In this document: one piece after another, positions 13,788 to 21,243 of the stretch
Layout of the letters: each line of letters starts with the position of its first letter
How positions within the stretch are numbered: position 1 is the stretch's first letter
Virus record (IMG/VR): IMGVR_UViG_3300010392_000507
Coordinates: 1 to 26,706 of that record
Length of the DNA: 26,706 bases
Source: a virus
Direction: 5' to 3' (one strand)
Made by a program: the position numbers and the translations under genes
The notes under the pieces: generated by a model
Database searches by the model: none
The model's input: the letters and a program-made list of their open reading frames with translations, nothing else
What the model was told of the DNA's origin: nothing

Positions 13788-14759
13788 TTATGATGCTGGT
13801 AAAATCCATTTAACGAATTCGTTAGAATTAACATACTGAACACCTAAACGGTATTTAATATCTACGTGAATTTTATCCTCATCCTGAGAATAACCTACGA
13901 AGAAATCCTCCCAATCAGACTGCAAGTCAGTACCGATAAACATTCTGTCTAGTGGTCCTGCATAGATTGAGTTAGTTCCATCTAATCCGTGAACTAATTC
14001 GATAGTCGTAGTAGTTCCGTGTAACATAACCGAAAGGTTATCGTTGTTTGGATCGTAGTGGAAAAGGTTCGCGTTAGTTACCGCAGTTAAATATAAATCG
14101 TAAGTTTCTTTACCTACAAAGATTCTGTGATCTCTTCTCAATACTGGAGTCGGGATAGTGTTTCTAACCGATTGTAAGATAGCTATCACGTTAGCCGCAG
14201 TAATTGAAGCGATCGCCGTAGTATTTGCATTAACTACCGCCGCGTCAGCATCGAATAATTTCTTGAAACCATCGATTTTATTTAAGTTCGGAGCAACGTT
14301 CCCTAAAGAACCTTTCCAAATTAAATCCTCGTTAATCTCTTGGATTTTTCCGATTTGATGCGCGATAATTAAATCCTCGTAAGGCATTTGCTCCTGTCCG
14401 GCTCTGAATCCGTTAGGTAATCCTAACTGTCCCCAAGTATTAACCAAGTCCTCAGAGCAAAAATCTTGCTGTGATTTGATTGGTTTAACCGTCATTGCTT
14501 TGTCTGTTAAAGTAGTTGTACCACTTGCAGAACGTCCACAAGAACTCGCGTCCTGTAATACGATTGTATTATCTACTAGTTTAATTTCCTCAGAACCCTT
14601 AACTCCTTCCATGATTTGAACTAAAGACGCTGTTCGTCCTTCGTATATCATAGCTGGAATAATTTGTTCCGCTTGTTCGTCGACATAAGTTCCTAAACCG
14701 GTTACATCCCAGTTAAACTTTGCCTCGATTCTTTTTGCTAATTTGTTTCTTCTTGACAT
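13788..14759 (-). CDS. Major capsid protein (HK97-fold type)
   Basis: The 323-residue protein has the expected size, position (directly after the protease/scaffold) and pattern of an HK97-type major capsid protein without a long delta domain: an N-terminal arm with basic residues, a helix with EDLIIAHQIGKIQEINEDLIWKG (about 126-148), a DGFKKLF segment, RRDHRIFVGKETYDLYLTAV as the spine/A-domain transition, and a C-terminal strand region with YAGPLDRMFIGTDLQSDWED and YRLGVQYVNSNEF. The cleavage site cannot be placed with confidence. An extended AT-rich intergenic stretch upstream of the protease gene is the likely promoter region for this pair. Confidence 0.8.
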   Translation of the reverse strand: MSRRNKLAKRIEAKFNWDVTGLGTYVDEQAEQIIPAMIYEGRTASLVQIMEGVKGSEEIKLVDNTIVLQDASSCGRSASGTTTLTDKAMTVKPIKSQQDFCSEDLVNTWGQLGLPNGFRAGQEQMPYEDLIIAHQIGKIQEINEDLIWKGSLGNVAPNLNKIDGFKKLFDADAAVVNANTTAIASITAANVIAILQSVRNTIPTPVLRRDHRIFVGKETYDLYLTAVTNANLFHYDPNNDNLSVMLHGTTTTIELVHGLDGTNSIYAGPLDRMFIGTDLQSDWEDFFVGYSQDEDKIHVDIKYRLGVQYVNSNEFVKWILPAS

Positions 14760-14778
14760 TTTGTTTAAAATTTAAAAG

Positions 14779-15231
14779 TTATTTACTAGGCGTGGTTAAG
14801 TCCTTCCAAGTTTTTTTGTCTTTACGCTCGAATTTTTTCTTACCGTCAACTTTTGACTGTTCTAAGGCTTCAAACTTCGCCTCCATTTCTACTTTGTACG
14901 CTTCAAAGTTTTCGTTTAACGTCTTCATAACGTTAACAACTTCCGCTAAAGTTACATCCTCTAAGGCTTCCTCTCCTTCTTCTTCAACTTCTACAACTTC
15001 CGTTACCATACCGTCGGCATCGATAACGATAGTTCTTCCATCTTCTAGAACGTGAGAACCTTCCGGAGCCGCGATTTGATTTCCTTCGTCGTCAGTAATA
15101 AATACAGCCGTTCCGACCATAAGGTCTCCTTCGTATGTTAAAACAACGCCGTCAGTAGTCGTAGCTTCGGCGAACTTCTTCTCGTCTTTTCCGAAAACTA
15201 GCGTAAATAATGATTTTTTAGATTTACTCAT
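14779..15231 (-). CDS. Possible nested scaffold protein from an internal start
   Basis: An ATG at 15231-15229 begins MSKSKKSLFTLVFGKDEKKF within the protease frame. The bases before it (AATAATAAAAACCAAAACAA) are strongly A-rich, like the leaders of other genes here. The product would be a 150-residue scaffold protein without the protease, comparable to lambda Nu3 inside gene C. Not proven: the same DNA also encodes a low-complexity Asn/Lys linker in the full-length protein. Confidence 0.45.
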   Translation of the reverse strand: MSKSKKSLFTLVFGKDEKKFAEATTTDGVVLTYEGDLMVGTAVFITDDEGNQIAAPEGSHVLEDGRTIVIDADGMVTEVVEVEEEGEEALEDVTLAEVVNVMKTLNENFEAYKVEMEAKFEALEQSKVDGKKKFERKDKKTWKDLTTPSK

Positions 15232-15774
15232 TTTGTTTTGGTTTTTATTATTAGATTTAATTTTTACTGGAATCTGGTCGAATATACCCTCGACTGAAAA
15301 GCCGACATACTTTCCGGATTTAATCTCATTATAAAGGGCTTCGTTCTCTACATAGTAAGTCATAACATACGATCCGTTTTGGACGTTCTCGTCGTCGTTT
15401 GGCGGTCGCTTAGTATCCGAAACAAAGTAACCCTCAACGAAAGTAATTCCGTTAACCACCTTCTCCGAGTCGTGCATTAAGTTTACAGAACTTAACAACT
15501 GCTGTCTCGACATTTTTAGAACCATCTTTTCGACTTCCTTAGGCTCAAAGTATACGTAATACTCTCCGAGGTCGTGGTCGTGTCTAAAAATTAATTGATT
15601 TGCTGAGATAGCTACTCCAGTAATCATTCGCTTTGAATCGTTAAAATGGAGTTCTCTTTTTTGCTCTTTATTAAAAGCTAGAAGGCTCTTATTGTGAGCC
15701 GGTCTATCAACTAAAGCGTTGAAGGTCAGACCGGTTTCGTCTTCGAGGTCAATTATTAGTTTAAATACTTGCAT
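14779..15774 (-). CDS. XkdF-like prohead protease fused to a scaffold domain
   Basis: The 331-residue protein starts with an XkdF-type serine protease (Peptidase_S78_2): ALVDRPAHNKSLL at 20-32, MITGVAISANQLIFRHD at 50-66, NLMHDSEK at 98-105 with the putative catalytic His101, VEGYFVSD at 113-120 and GKYVGFSVEG at 154-163 with the putative Ser160. An Asn/Lys-rich joint (174-181) leads to a second part: a beta segment with the pattern of Bacteroidota scaffold proteins (TTDGVVLTYEGDLMVG), an acidic stretch, and a coiled coil (about 285-320). This layout of protease then scaffold is classical for capsid maturation genes. An internal ATG at codon 182 may start the scaffold alone (see next entry). 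Confidence 0.78.
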   Translation of the reverse strand: MQVFKLIIDLEDETGLTFNALVDRPAHNKSLLAFNKEQKRELHFNDSKRMITGVAISANQLIFRHDHDLGEYYVYFEPKEVEKMVLKMSRQQLLSSVNLMHDSEKVVNGITFVEGYFVSDTKRPPNDDENVQNGSYVMTYYVENEALYNEIKSGKYVGFSVEGIFDQIPVKIKSNNKNQNKMSKSKKSLFTLVFGKDEKKFAEATTTDGVVLTYEGDLMVGTAVFITDDEGNQIAAPEGSHVLEDGRTIVIDADGMVTEVVEVEEEGEEALEDVTLAEVVNVMKTLNENFEAYKVEMEAKFEALEQSKVDGKKKFERKDKKTWKDLTTPSK

Positions 15775-15800
15775 ATAACTTCCTAATTATTAGTTATTTC

Positions 15801-15848
15801 CAAAAATATAGGAAAGTATCCGAAGAAAAAAAGTTTTTTTCAAAAATA
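15801..15848 (-). promoter_or_regulatory. Candidate promoter region for protease and capsid genes
   Basis: The 76-base gap between the glycosyltransferase stop and the protease ATG contains two TATTTTTG octamers matching TAnnTTTG (15841-15848 and 15801-15808), a third weak -7-like TACTTTCC at 15818-15811 with TTG 22 bases upstream, and an A7/T7 tract (15825-15841) that is an inverted repeat. It is one of the few true intergenic gaps, so a promoter is likely, but which -7 element is used is unclear. Confidence 0.42.
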
Positions 15849-15850
15849 TT

Positions 15851-16525
15851 TTAATCAAAGTACTTTTTAAGGTCGTAGATTTCGTTAGCTAGTTCTATCT
15901 GACGCCCTTCGTTCCTTGAGTGTTTTGAATAAATAGAGTCGTTTACAACTTGTGGTTTAATGAATCCAGCCTCGTGAGGAAGTATAACGATTTTCTTTCC
16001 TTGCTTCTTCGCTTCGAGTCCGAAAACGATATCGCTCATACATTGATCCGGCGAGTTATAGATTTCAGTTGGCTTAAAGTATCTGGTATCGAACGCGGTT
16101 ACTCCGGTTCCGGATACATCAATATAATAGGCTCCTTCGACTGTGTTCGCACAATGGAAGAACTCGTGTCCTCGGTAATAACTTACGTCCTTATCAACTA
16201 AAATCCTTCCGTGATAAGTTACAATAGTCCCGTACTTTTCAATCCCTTGTTTCATATCCCTAACGAGCGTCGGAGGGTAAATAATATCATCGTCTAAACA
16301 AATATAAATCTCGTCCTGCTCTATAATACTCAATCCGTAAAACTTTCCGTTATCTGTTAGGTCGTCCCCTTGGAAATAGGTATGTTTTTTAATGAAGGTC
16401 GGAACGTAATCGAAGCCATTAAGATAGATTCTTATTTCGTCCGCTTGTCCTTTTAAACTTTCGAGCGTTGCGCCTAGTTGGTCGATTCTGCTCGGCATCG
16501 TTGCGATGTTTATCGTTGTTCTCAT
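15851..16525 (-). CDS. GT-A type glycosyltransferase (family 2-like)
   Basis: The ATG at 16525, which makes an ATGA overlap with the upstream gene, is preferred to a TTG at 16534, giving about 224 residues. The protein begins INIATMPSRIDQL, continues with DNGKFYGL (58-65) and IYICLDDDIIYPP (73-85) carrying the DxD metal/sugar-nucleotide motif at 77-80, HGRIL at 105-109, FHC near 123-125 and a SGTGVTAFDT segment, the pattern of a small GT-A family seen in capsule/LPS clusters. It would transfer a nucleotide-activated sugar to an acceptor in the cytoplasm. It lies in a three-gene cassette with another glycosyltransferase and a sulfotransferase-like gene, inside the virion gene block. Confidence 0.75.
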   Translation of the reverse strand: MRTTINIATMPSRIDQLGATLESLKGQADEIRIYLNGFDYVPTFIKKHTYFQGDDLTDNGKFYGLSIIEQDEIYICLDDDIIYPPTLVRDMKQGIEKYGTIVTYHGRILVDKDVSYYRGHEFFHCANTVEGAYYIDVSGTGVTAFDTRYFKPTEIYNSPDQCMSDIVFGLEAKKQGKKIVILPHEAGFIKPQVVNDSIYSKHSRNEGRQIELANEIYDLKKYFD

Positions 16526-17148
16526 ATATACCAACTTCTAATGGTTGTTATTTGTTCTTTCCTCATATCCTGATAAGCCTTAGATTTGTTTCCGATACTC
16601 TTTTGCTCCTGATGTAATCGGTAGTAATATAAAACCTTATCAACGTAGCCTATTTTAAATCCGTGCGACAACGCTCGAAGGTTTAACTCGTACTCTTCGC
16701 CAGTCCATAGAGACTCATTAAAAAGCCCTATCTCCTCGAATACGCTCCTTCTATACATTAAGGAACCTCCATGAATATAGTTATGTGTTATTAAACTGTT
16801 TAGGCTTACGTTCTTTTTTGGAGGTCTGTAAATCAAACCATTTTGAACTAATCCCGAGAAACTCTTCGCGTTTCCATGTATAAAGTCTATTCGCTTATTA
16901 AAGCCTTTTAAGGAACTTTCTATCGAGTCGGGAGGTAGTATATCATCGTCGCAGAGATACTTTATAAAATCGCCGCTAGACTTCCTTATCCCGTTGTTTA
17001 GATTCTCAGAAACTCCGGCGTTTCCTTGTGATAAAATTAACTCGACGTTTTTGTGAGTTTGATTCTCTACCGAACGGATCGCCTCGTCTAACCAGCCTCT
17101 ATCCTCTCGATATGGAATTATTACGCTTACCTTTTTAGAGTTGTTCAT
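16522..17148 (-). CDS. Family 2 glycosyltransferase
   Basis: The ATG at 17148 (MNNSKKVSVIIPYRE) is preferred to an in-frame TTG at 17163; it gives 208 residues. Motifs in order: VSVIIPYRED at 7-16, NQTHKNVELILSQG at 29-42, CDDD at 66-69 (DxD metal/UDP site), GGSLMYRRSVFEEIG at 127-141, GEEYELNLRA at 150-159 (acidic catalytic region) and YRLHQEQKS at 176-184. This is the standard layout of GT2 enzymes of the LPS/capsule type. It overlaps the sulfotransferase-like gene by 14 bases and the next glycosyltransferase by ATGA, so the three genes are made together. Confidence 0.85.
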   Translation of the reverse strand: MNNSKKVSVIIPYREDRGWLDEAIRSVENQTHKNVELILSQGNAGVSENLNNGIRKSSGDFIKYLCDDDILPPDSIESSLKGFNKRIDFIHGNAKSFSGLVQNGLIYRPPKKNVSLNSLITHNYIHGGSLMYRRSVFEEIGLFNESLWTGEEYELNLRALSHGFKIGYVDKVLYYYRLHQEQKSIGNKSKAYQDMRKEQITTIRSWYI

Positions 17149-17728
17149 AGTTAAATTTTTCAAAGATTTTTTTACTAACGTTTTTATTAATAAAAGAAAT
17201 GTCCTCCTTTGTTAATTTAGATTTCCACTCTTCCTCGAGGTAATACTTTAGCCGGTTAAACTTTCCGATTAGGTTTCCTCCGGAGTTAACCTCTTTGTCG
17301 ATATTCTTAAACGGTCGGAGTTTTAAATCGTAGTGCTTCGACAATTCTTTTAAAATAGCCTCGGGATTTCTTTGCAAGTCTTCCGACCTAATTAAAAAGG
17401 CGTTACCTCTCTGCTCTAGAAAGTCGATATAACTTTTGTAAATGTCGTTATACCTTTCGACCGCGTTCGAGTACTTCCTCCACTCGGTACGAAGAAACTC
17501 GTCGAATGAAAGGTAAATATACTTTTGTCTAAACTGGAAACTTCCGTGAGGCTTCTTCCAGAGGCTTAATAACCACGAATAAGGATTTTTAACCAATACG
17601 ATATGAATATCGCCGTTTGTGTATGTCGGGAATTGGTGCGACTTGGAAACCTCAACTCGAAAGTTAGTCTCGATTAATTTAACGAGGTAGTTGTTGCACG
17701 AGTTCCGCTCTCCGTAAATCTTTATCAT
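17135..17728 (-). CDS. Sulfotransferase-like protein
   Basis: The 197-residue protein has the P-loop-like start and 3'-phosphate site pattern of PAPS-dependent sulfotransferases: YGERNSCNNYLVKLIETNF at 5-23 (the place of the 5'-phosphosulfate-binding loop), KSHQFPTYTNGDIHIVLVKN at 29-48 and NPYSWLLSLW at 48-57 (the R/K-x-P...S motif), then FLIRSEDLQRNPEAIL at 111-126. The usual GT pair of the loop is CN here, so activity is not assured. Genes of this type occur in surface-glycan clusters. The start overlaps the tape measure stop as ATGA, so the cassette is tied to tail gene expression. A role in sulfating virion glycans is inference. Confidence 0.68.
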   Translation of the reverse strand: MIKIYGERNSCNNYLVKLIETNFRVEVSKSHQFPTYTNGDIHIVLVKNPYSWLLSLWKKPHGSFQFRQKYIYLSFDEFLRTEWRKYSNAVERYNDIYKSYIDFLEQRGNAFLIRSEDLQRNPEAILKELSKHYDLKLRPFKNIDKEVNSGGNLIGKFNRLKYYLEEEWKSKLTKEDISFINKNVSKKIFEKFNYEQL

Positions 17729-19893
17729 AATTGAGACGTTGATACGCTTTGCTCGTTCTCTTCTACCACTCGAGTAATATCGGAAGCTAGAACCGTTACT
17801 CGTCTTTCTCCGGTATCCGTTGGAGGATTTAAAAGGTCGTCTGTTAAAGTTCCCTCTCCGGTTTCTCCGGTTTGCTGGTTTTGGAAGTCCGTACTTCCTC
17901 CGCCTCCGCCGCCTGTAATATTTCCAGCGATTTGAGGTATTGTTATTCCTCCTCCGCCCGGCAATTTAGCTTGTGCTAAAGCGTTACGAGCGTTAACCAT
18001 ACCGGCTAAAACCGTACTAACTCCCGTTGCTATTGCTGGGATATTAGACGGGAACGGTAGTCCTGCTCCGGCTTTAATTGCTCCGGAGATTCCTACTCCC
18101 GTATCGATTGCAATCTGAGCAATCGCGACAGTCTTTTGGAACGCGGCGTTCTCCCCGCTTAGTTGCGATATACTTCCTAAAATATTGGCGGTAGACTGAG
18201 CAACCGAAAACGCGGATTGTATTTTCGCGTCGTTAATCTTTTGAGTGAACTCCGCCTCCTCTTTTTGTATCTTTTTACTCGCGTTACTGTTTTGCTGTTC
18301 GATTAAATTCTTTCTTAGCCCGAACTCTTCATCGGTTAAATTCTCCTGCTCCTTTTGGAGTTGCAAGTCTTCTAACTGAGCCTCGAAGTTTTCTCGCTGG
18401 ATATCTCTTCTAGCGGCGAAGAATTCTCTCGCTTCTTCCGGAGAGGAGTTGTCGTCGAGTTCTCCTTGTGATTCCTCCTTTATTTGGAGTCTCAGGTCTC
18501 GTAGTGCTTTCATTTGCTCTCCTTCGGCGATTAACTTATCGTCCGCGAATTGTTGCTCAATCTCTGCGATTTCTTCCGCCTGTTTAATCATTAACTCTTT
18601 TTCGAGTTCGGCGTTTCCTTCGGCGAGAGCGAACTTCTCATCGTACTGTTTTACTAAATCCGATATCTCTTTTTCCTGCGCGGACTGTCTTAACTCCTCC
18701 ATTAACTCGAATTGAGCATCCGCTCTCATTTGCTCCTCCTCCATTAACTTTTGTTCCTCTTCGGCTTTCTTCTCTCCAGCTTTTACCCGTTCGTCGACTT
18801 CCTTTTTAAAGTTGTCGGTTACTTTCTTTTGTTGAGCGATTTCCGCGACAGCCATTTCTCGAGATAAGCGCTTAAATTCTTCATTCAATTCCTTCGCTCT
18901 CGCCTTTTGGTCGTCGTTAAACTCGCCTGTTAACTTGGCTAACTGGATTAACGCTTTTCCTTCGGCTCTAACTCTTTCAATTAACGCTTTTCGCTTCTCT
19001 TGTTCAAGTTCAAAAGTTGCTTTTCCTGCGGCTTGTGCTTTTGCTATCTCAAAATCGTAACGGTTGTTAATTGCTTCCTCCTCATCCTTCGCCGCTTGGA
19101 GTCTAGCCTCTGCTAACTTCTTAGCGATTTCGGTTTGTTCGCTCTCTAAAATCCCGAGAGTCCTTAATCCTTCTTTGACTAATTCGATTTGCTTAATAAA
19201 GGCGTCTACTACCGGCTGTAAAAACTCAAAACGTTCGATTGTTTTGTTGATCCAATTAACAAACTCCTTCCAGTTAGCAATCAACGCTCCAATTAGTACT
19301 ACTATCGCTCCGATACCAGTAGCAATCAACGCTAACCTAAACAATTTTAACGCTCCGGTAGATGTTCCAACGGCTAAACCGTAGGCTTTTTGTACTGCGG
19401 CTAATCCTTTGGTTATTACGCTATTACGTTGAAGCAATGAAGCCCGAGCCGCCTCTAGTGAGTTCAATAATTGTTGAGCCGCTTGGAGTTTTACCATCGT
19501 CTCGAGAAGTTTCTCGTTCTCAACTCCTACAATAGCGGAAACCGCTTGAAATGCTCCGTAACTATTAATAGCTGTTTGAGATATTCCTACAACACTCCTA
19601 AAAGTATCGAAGTCCGTATTGTTTCGGGTTACTAATTCGTTAACCTTGTCGAGTTCTCCTTGTAGTTGAGCGGCTTTTTGGATTGCCTCTTTTCCGATTG
19701 GCGTCTCTGCTCCAGCCTTTAACGCGGCGGACTTATAGAGTTCAATCTTTTTAGTCATTGCCGCGACTACTTCGCCGTTCTCCTTTGTTTGTTCCTCAAG
19801 GTCTACGAACTTCGCCTCGACTTCTTCAATCGCGTTTACCGAGTCGTCCGCGTCAATACGGAGGTTTAATATTACATCTTTTTCCTCTGCCAT
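17725..19893 (-). CDS. Tail tape measure protein
   Basis: The 722-residue protein has the hallmarks of a tape measure: long helical, Ala/Glu/Lys/Gln-rich coiled coil (about 20-180 and 250-560), one hydrophobic membrane-like segment (about 184-208, LALIATGIGAIVVLIGALIA), a second Ala/Gly-rich hydrophobic region (about 575-640, with GTGVSTVLAG type motifs) and a Gly-rich, disordered C-terminus (about 650-690). At roughly 1.5 Angstrom per residue, the general rule for these proteins, it would predict a tail near 100 nm; that is an estimate. It suggests a long-tailed (siphovirus-like) virion. No peptidase or lysozyme domain is obvious in it. Confidence 0.85.
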   Translation of the reverse strand: MAEEKDVILNLRIDADDSVNAIEEVEAKFVDLEEQTKENGEVVAAMTKKIELYKSAALKAGAETPIGKEAIQKAAQLQGELDKVNELVTRNNTDFDTFRSVVGISQTAINSYGAFQAVSAIVGVENEKLLETMVKLQAAQQLLNSLEAARASLLQRNSVITKGLAAVQKAYGLAVGTSTGALKLFRLALIATGIGAIVVLIGALIANWKEFVNWINKTIERFEFLQPVVDAFIKQIELVKEGLRTLGILESEQTEIAKKLAEARLQAAKDEEEAINNRYDFEIAKAQAAGKATFELEQEKRKALIERVRAEGKALIQLAKLTGEFNDDQKARAKELNEEFKRLSREMAVAEIAQQKKVTDNFKKEVDERVKAGEKKAEEEQKLMEEEQMRADAQFELMEELRQSAQEKEISDLVKQYDEKFALAEGNAELEKELMIKQAEEIAEIEQQFADDKLIAEGEQMKALRDLRLQIKEESQGELDDNSSPEEAREFFAARRDIQRENFEAQLEDLQLQKEQENLTDEEFGLRKNLIEQQNSNASKKIQKEEAEFTQKINDAKIQSAFSVAQSTANILGSISQLSGENAAFQKTVAIAQIAIDTGVGISGAIKAGAGLPFPSNIPAIATGVSTVLAGMVNARNALAQAKLPGGGGITIPQIAGNITGGGGGGSTDFQNQQTGETGEGTLTDDLLNPPTDTGERRVTVLASDITRVVEENEQSVSTSQL

Positions 19894-19897
19894 AATT

Positions 19898-20218
19898 TTA
19901 TAATAAAGCGGTTATTTTATCTATTAAATCGTTTTGTGAACTCGGAGCGGCTCCGTCTATGGTATCAACTATCATAAAATGATCTCCGGAATAATTTTCG
20001 TCGTGTGTTAAGTTCCATTTTTGGCGATCTGTTCCTTCATATACAACCCTTACTCCGTTGTCTCCGTCTTTTACTTCCGGCTCTATGTTTTCCACATAAC
20101 AAGCGTTATAACCTTGAGGGCTTCGTAAAATTCCAATAGGAGTTTGCTTTCCCACATAGTCTCCGAAGTCTACGTAAATTCCGTTAGTTCCTTTTGATGT
20201 TATTACTATGTTAGGCAT
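19898..20218 (-). CDS. Hypothetical small virion protein (106 aa)
   Basis: Mostly beta 106-residue protein (NIVITSKGTNGIYVDFGDYV, VRVVYEGTDRQKWNLTHDEN) with a short C-terminal helix (NDLIDKITALL). No family recognised. It lies between the adhesin-like gene and the tape measure with gaps of 4 and 11 bases, so it probably belongs to the tail assembly set. Confidence 0.6.
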   Translation of the reverse strand: MPNIVITSKGTNGIYVDFGDYVGKQTPIGILRSPQGYNACYVENIEPEVKDGDNGVRVVYEGTDRQKWNLTHDENYSGDHFMIVDTIDGAAPSSQNDLIDKITALL

Positions 20219-20229
20219 AATTTGATTTT

Positions 20230-21243
20230 TTAGTTAGTTGATATTATTCCGTTTATTTGTGCGGATAGCTGAGTATTATTATCGGATACATCAGAGACTC
20301 CCCATTTAAAATCCGTTTTTTCTGGTAGTGGCAAAATATAGCCCTCTCCAGTTTGAAAAGGAGATTTGTCGCTTATGTATTCATCGACTTTATTATTAAA
20401 GACATTGCCTCCTACATAGCGAGTTGAAAACTCAACGTTTGCGCTTCCATCTGCTCCGGTACTCCTTGCCATTTTACAGGACATATCAGTTATATAAAGA
20501 GTCTTTCCAGCCGGAACCGTATCACAAGCGACGAGAGTTTGTTCTTTCCCTGCGGTAATAAACCAGAATACGTTAGCCGTTGTTGTGGTTTGTCTTCCTG
20601 TGATATCTCCTTGAGCGCCGTTATTTGAACCTGATAGAACGACAAGCGCTCTGGAGTTACGGATGTAACTCGTCCCCGAAGTATCTACTCCGGTCGCTCC
20701 GTTTAGGATTACGTATTCAGAATATTCTAGATAATCGTTGTCTAATAACTTGGTTAGCTTAACAACCGCCGCTCCGGTTCCACTTGCGTTAACCACTCTA
20801 TAAGAATCCGTGTCTACTGGGATATACGTAGTCTTTGCGAGTCCTCCGTCTACAAACTTAACAACGGTTAAGAACGTTTCGGAGGACACCTCTTTAACTA
20901 CTCCGTGAAAGTCTTGAGTATCGTTTAAAATAATGTCTCCGACCGCTACTCCGTCGGTTATAAATGTCGCTCCAGAATCAACTAGAGTTGTAGCGGTTCC
21001 GCCCGTAGCGGTTCCCGAAGAAACTAAAGAACCCGTATCCGCAACCGAAGAAGAAAACACCTCGACCGCTTGTCCGCTAGTTGCATCGAATCCAGTATAA
21101 AGACCGGAGGAACCCCATAAATCCTCCGGAGCCGAACCCGTATCAACGTCGTTATTTCCTCCAAACTTATTGTATATTGAGTTGTTTGTTACGTCGCCTT
21201 GAGCGACTTCTAACTTAAATATTGTTGTTCCTATGTATGTCAT
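20230..21243 (-). CDS. Virion/receptor-contact-like protein
   Basis: The 337-residue protein resembles a structural family of marine and environmental phages: NKFGGNNDVDTGSAPEDLWG (about 25-44), VEVFSSSVADTGSLVSSGTA, then a C-terminal part with QTLVACDTVPAGKTLYITD and NVEFSTRYVGG. Between them, about residues 80-190 carry repeated beta strands (IILNDTQDFHGVVKEVSS, TTYIPVDTDSYRVVN) that look like an inserted beta domain. It is Thr/Ser/Gly rich, with no enzyme motifs. The start overlaps the upstream tail gene by 4 bases. A tail or virion surface role is likely; the exact place is unknown. Confidence 0.6.
   Translation of the reverse strand: MTYIGTTIFKLEVAQGDVTNNSIYNKFGGNNDVDTGSAPEDLWGSSGLYTGFDATSGQAVEVFSSSVADTGSLVSSGTATGGTATTLVDSGATFITDGVAVGDIILNDTQDFHGVVKEVSSETFLTVVKFVDGGLAKTTYIPVDTDSYRVVNASGTGAAVVKLTKLLDNDYLEYSEYVILNGATGVDTSGTSYIRNSRALVVLSGSNNGAQGDITGRQTTTTANVFWFITAGKEQTLVACDTVPAGKTLYITDMSCKMARSTGADGSANVEFSTRYVGGNVFNNKVDEYISDKSPFQTGEGYILPLPEKTDFKWGVSDVSDNNTQLSAQINGIISTN

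Noticed and set aside
14158-14358. Plus-strand ORF opposite the capsid gene
   Set aside because: Shadow of the major capsid gene.
14720-15055. Plus-strand Ser-rich ORF opposite the scaffold domain
   Set aside because: The Ser/Thr run is the complement of Glu/Lys/Val codons in the scaffold; shadow.
15950-16201. Plus-strand ORF opposite a glycosyltransferase
   Set aside because: Shadow of a gene with clear GT-A motifs.
18449-19384. Two plus-strand Ser/Ala-rich ORFs opposite the tape measure
   Set aside because: Low-complexity complement of coiled-coil codons; shadows.
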